From the NCBI RefSeq assembly GCF_017357425.1, contig NZ_CP014571.1, positions 992,001 through 1,056,000 on the forward strand: a DNA stretch of 64,000 nt, given 5' to 3'. The position numbers and the translations under genes were made by a program. Under the pieces are notes generated by a model. That model saw only the letters and a list, made by a program, of their open reading frames with translations. It ran no database searches and was not told where the DNA came from. The DNA is from Arthrobacter sp. D5-1 (GTDB taxonomy: Bacteria > Actinomycetota > Actinomycetes > Actinomycetales > Micrococcaceae). Below are positions 62,081-64,000 of the stretch, piece by piece. Positions within the stretch are counted from its first letter, which is position 1, and each line of letters begins with the position of its first letter.

Positions 62081-64000
62081 TTAGGCGTTCGCGATCAACC
62101 CCAGCTCAGCTTTGGAAGCCAGCGCCGAGTGCTTCGGGAACACCCGGACGGTGTAGCCGAAGGAACCGGACCGATTGATGACCACGGAGCCGTTGAACAG
62201 ATGCCGTCCGTTGCCGAGGTCTTCCACGGAGTCCAGTTCAGCCACCACGATGTCCTCGAGTTCGTCGGACTCCTCGGCCCGCCCAAAAGCTACCTCGACG
62301 GACACGTCATCCGGGGTGAGGCTGTTGAGGGCCACGTAGGCGTTGACCTGGAGGCTGTCGCCTACCTGGGGTTCCTCGGAGACCCCCACGGAGTCAACGT
62401 GCTCCACCATTACCTGGGGCCACGCGTTCCGGACCTTGGTGGTCCAGGCGGCGAGTTCCTTTGCTTCCTTGAAGGATTCGGCAACAGCCCTGCGCCCGGA
62501 AACAGCGGCCGGGCAGTAGAGGTTGTTGACGTAGTCGTGGAGCATACGTTCCGCGGAAACGGCGGGGCCGAGGTTTGCCAAGGTGTGCTTGATCATGGAT
62601 ACCCAGTGAGTGGGAACGGTCTCGCGGCTGGACTCGGACGGTCCCGCAGCTCCAGCGCCTTGGGCAACGGTGGTGCCGTAGAAGCGCGGAGCTACCTGGT
62701 TTTCGAGGAGCTCGTACAGAGCGGACGCTTCGATGTCGTCACGTTCATCCGCTGAGGCGCCGTTGTTGGCTGTGGGAATCGCCCAACCGTTTTCGCCGTC
62801 GTACATTTCGTCCCACCAGCCGTCCAGGACGGACAGGTTGAGTGAGCCGTTGATGGCTGCCTTCATGCCGGAGGTGCCACAGGCTTCCAACGGGCGGAGC
62901 GGGTTGTTGAGCCACACGTCGCAGCCCGGGAACAGGGTCCGTGCCATGGCGATGTCGTAGTTGGGCAGGAAGACGATCCTGTGCCGGACTTCGGGATCGT
63001 CGGTGAAGCGCACCAGGTCCTGGATCATCTTCTTGCCGGCATCGTCTGCGGGGTGCGACTTGCCGGCGATGACCAGCTGGATGGGGTGTTTCGGATCGAG
63101 CAACAGGGCCTTCAAGCGTGCGGGGTCGCGCAGCATGAGGGTAAGTCGCTTGTAGGTGGGCACGCGACGGGCAAAGCCGATGGTGAGCACGTCCGGGTCC
63201 AGCACGGAGTCGGTCCAGCCGAGCTCGGCGTCGGCGGCGCCGCGCTTCTTCCAGGAGGCCCGGAGCCGGCGTCGGACGTCTTCGATGAGTTGGGCGCGGA
63301 GCTCCCGGCGGAGTGCCCAGACGTCTTCGTCGCTGACGTTGTAGGCAAGGTCCCACCGGCCCAACGCTTCAGCCTCGGCGCCAAACTGGTTCCGGGCCAG
63401 GGTGGAGATGCGGGGGTCCACCCAAGTGGGGACGTGGACGCCGTTGGTGACGGAGGTGATGGGGATCTCGGAGTGGTCGAATCCCGGCCACAGGCCTGCG
63501 AACATTTCGCGGGACACCACGCCGTGCAGCTTTGCCACGCCGTTGGCACGCTGCGCCAGGCGCAGGCCCATGACTGCCATGTTGAAAACGGAAGGGTTTC
63601 CGCCGTCGAAGTTTTCACGGCCGAGTTCCAGGATGCGGTCCGTGGGCACCGCAGGTGCCAGTCCGGCTTCGAAGAAGTGCTTGATCTGGACGGTCTCGAA
63701 GCGGTCGATGCCGGCGGGGACGGGCGTATGCGTCGTGAAGACGGTGGACGCGCGTCCGGCCGCGAGGGCCTCGTCCCAGCTGAGGGGCACGGTGGGATCG
63801 GACATGGCTTCCTGGATGCGTTCGATGCCCAGGAACCCTGCGTGGCCTTCGTTGGTGTGGAAGACTTCCGGCGCGGGGGTGCCGGTGAGTTCCTGATAGA
63901 CGCGGAGGGCCTTGACGCCACCCATACCCAGGAGGAGTTCCTGCTGAAGCCGGTGGTCGCCCCCGCCGCCGTACAGGCGGTCGGTGATGCCGCGGGCGGC
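62081..64000 (-). CDS. glgP: Alpha-glucan (glycogen/maltodextrin) phosphorylase, 5' end cut by window
   Basis: The frame continues to the window edge; 640 C-terminal residues are visible. The upstream codons read GGGGDHRLQQELLLGMGG, a conserved part of this enzyme's N-terminal domain, so the ATG at 63925 is internal. Further signatures: FHTNEGHAGFLGIER, THTPVPAGIDRF and the PLP-site region GTSGMKAAINGSLNLSVLDG. It releases glucose 1-phosphate from glycogen together with GlgX. It resembles the short actinobacterial/Thermotoga type. The stop is at 62081. Confidence 0.93.
   Translation of the reverse strand, partial: AARGITDRLYGGGGDHRLQQELLLGMGGVKALRVYQELTGTPAPEVFHTNEGHAGFLGIERIQEAMSDPTVPLSWDEALAAGRASTVFTTHTPVPAGIDRFETVQIKHFFEAGLAPAVPTDRILELGRENFDGGNPSVFNMAVMGLRLAQRANGVAKLHGVVSREMFAGLWPGFDHSEIPITSVTNGVHVPTWVDPRISTLARNQFGAEAEALGRWDLAYNVSDEDVWALRRELRAQLIEDVRRRLRASWKKRGAADAELGWTDSVLDPDVLTIGFARRVPTYKRLTLMLRDPARLKALLLDPKHPIQLVIAGKSHPADDAGKKMIQDLVRFTDDPEVRHRIVFLPNYDIAMARTLFPGCDVWLNNPLRPLEACGTSGMKAAINGSLNLSVLDGWWDEMYDGENGWAIPTANNGASADERDDIEASALYELLENQVAPRFYGTTVAQGAGAAGPSESSRETVPTHWVSMIKHTLANLGPAVSAERMLHDYVNNLYCPAAVSGRRAVAESFKEAKELAAWTTKVRNAWPQVMVEHVDSVGVSEEPQVGDSLQVNAYVALNSLTPDDVSVEVAFGRAEESDELEDIVVAELDSVEDLGNGRHLFNGSVVINRSGSFGYTVRVFPKHSALASKAELGLIANA

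Overview
The window is chromosomal DNA of a high-GC Gram-positive actinobacterium, most likely Arthrobacter or Paenarthrobacter (Micrococcaceae). This is inferred from GC-rich third codon positions, frequent GTG/TTG starts, and an actinobacterial gene set: GTP-dependent PEP carboxykinase, a Bpa/PafE proteasome activator ending in GQYL, CarD, SenX3-RegX3-PhoU, DUF2516 and septum-formation proteins, and GlgX/GlgP. No database search was possible, so the genus is a judgement.

Layout. 1-7000: a truncated Tat-type lipoprotein solute-binding protein, a divergent FCD-type GntR regulator with two matching operator-like palindromes, tRNA-Arg, pckG, an Rrf2/NsrR-like regulator, and phosphohexomutase. 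7000-20000: a RecQ helicase with a C-terminal phosphoribosyltransferase-like domain (two inverted DnaA boxes upstream), a DHA2 exporter, tRNA-Ser(GCT), prolyl oligopeptidase, an FAD/NAD(P)-binding protein, and a 1511-residue secreted nuclease/5'-nucleotidase. 20000-30000: a septum-formation lipoprotein, a VOC protein, tRNA-Ser(TGA), quinone oxidoreductase plus PadR, CstA plus its small partner, Bpa plus an unknown neighbour, an aldo/keto reductase, and a tandem Lrp regulator. 29400-34000: an amidase facing a three-gene unit (DUF5058 membrane protein, second membrane protein, M20 amidohydrolase) across a large palindrome. 34200-42000: tRNA-Thr, a PhnX-like HAD protein, an exported alpha/beta hydrolase, holB-tmk, a cystathionine gamma-synthase-like enzyme, a methyltransferase and gpmA. 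42000-53000: an IS30-family element inside a terminator hairpin, phoU facing senX3-regX3 across PHO-box-like repeats, carD-ispD-ispF-lipoprotein-cysS-rlmB, then a 32-bp tandem-repeat locus. 53000-64000: a nitrilase-family amidase, glgX, a barnase/barstar pair, an island of plainer base composition (secreted beta/gamma-crystallin, lipoprotein, membrane-fusion protein, MacB-like ABC transporter), and a truncated alpha-glucan phosphorylase.

How the genes work together. Central carbon control (pckG, phosphohexomutase, gpmA, cstA, glgX, glgP), phosphate sensing (senX3-regX3-phoU) and phosphate scavenging (nuclease/nucleotidase) dominate the housekeeping part. The best candidates for undescribed biology are the crystallin/ABC-export island, the DUF5058/M20/amidase/Lrp locus, the RecQ-PRTase fusion with its DnaA-box pair, the facing 32-bp repeat arrays, and the IS30 insertion at the centre of a terminator palindrome.
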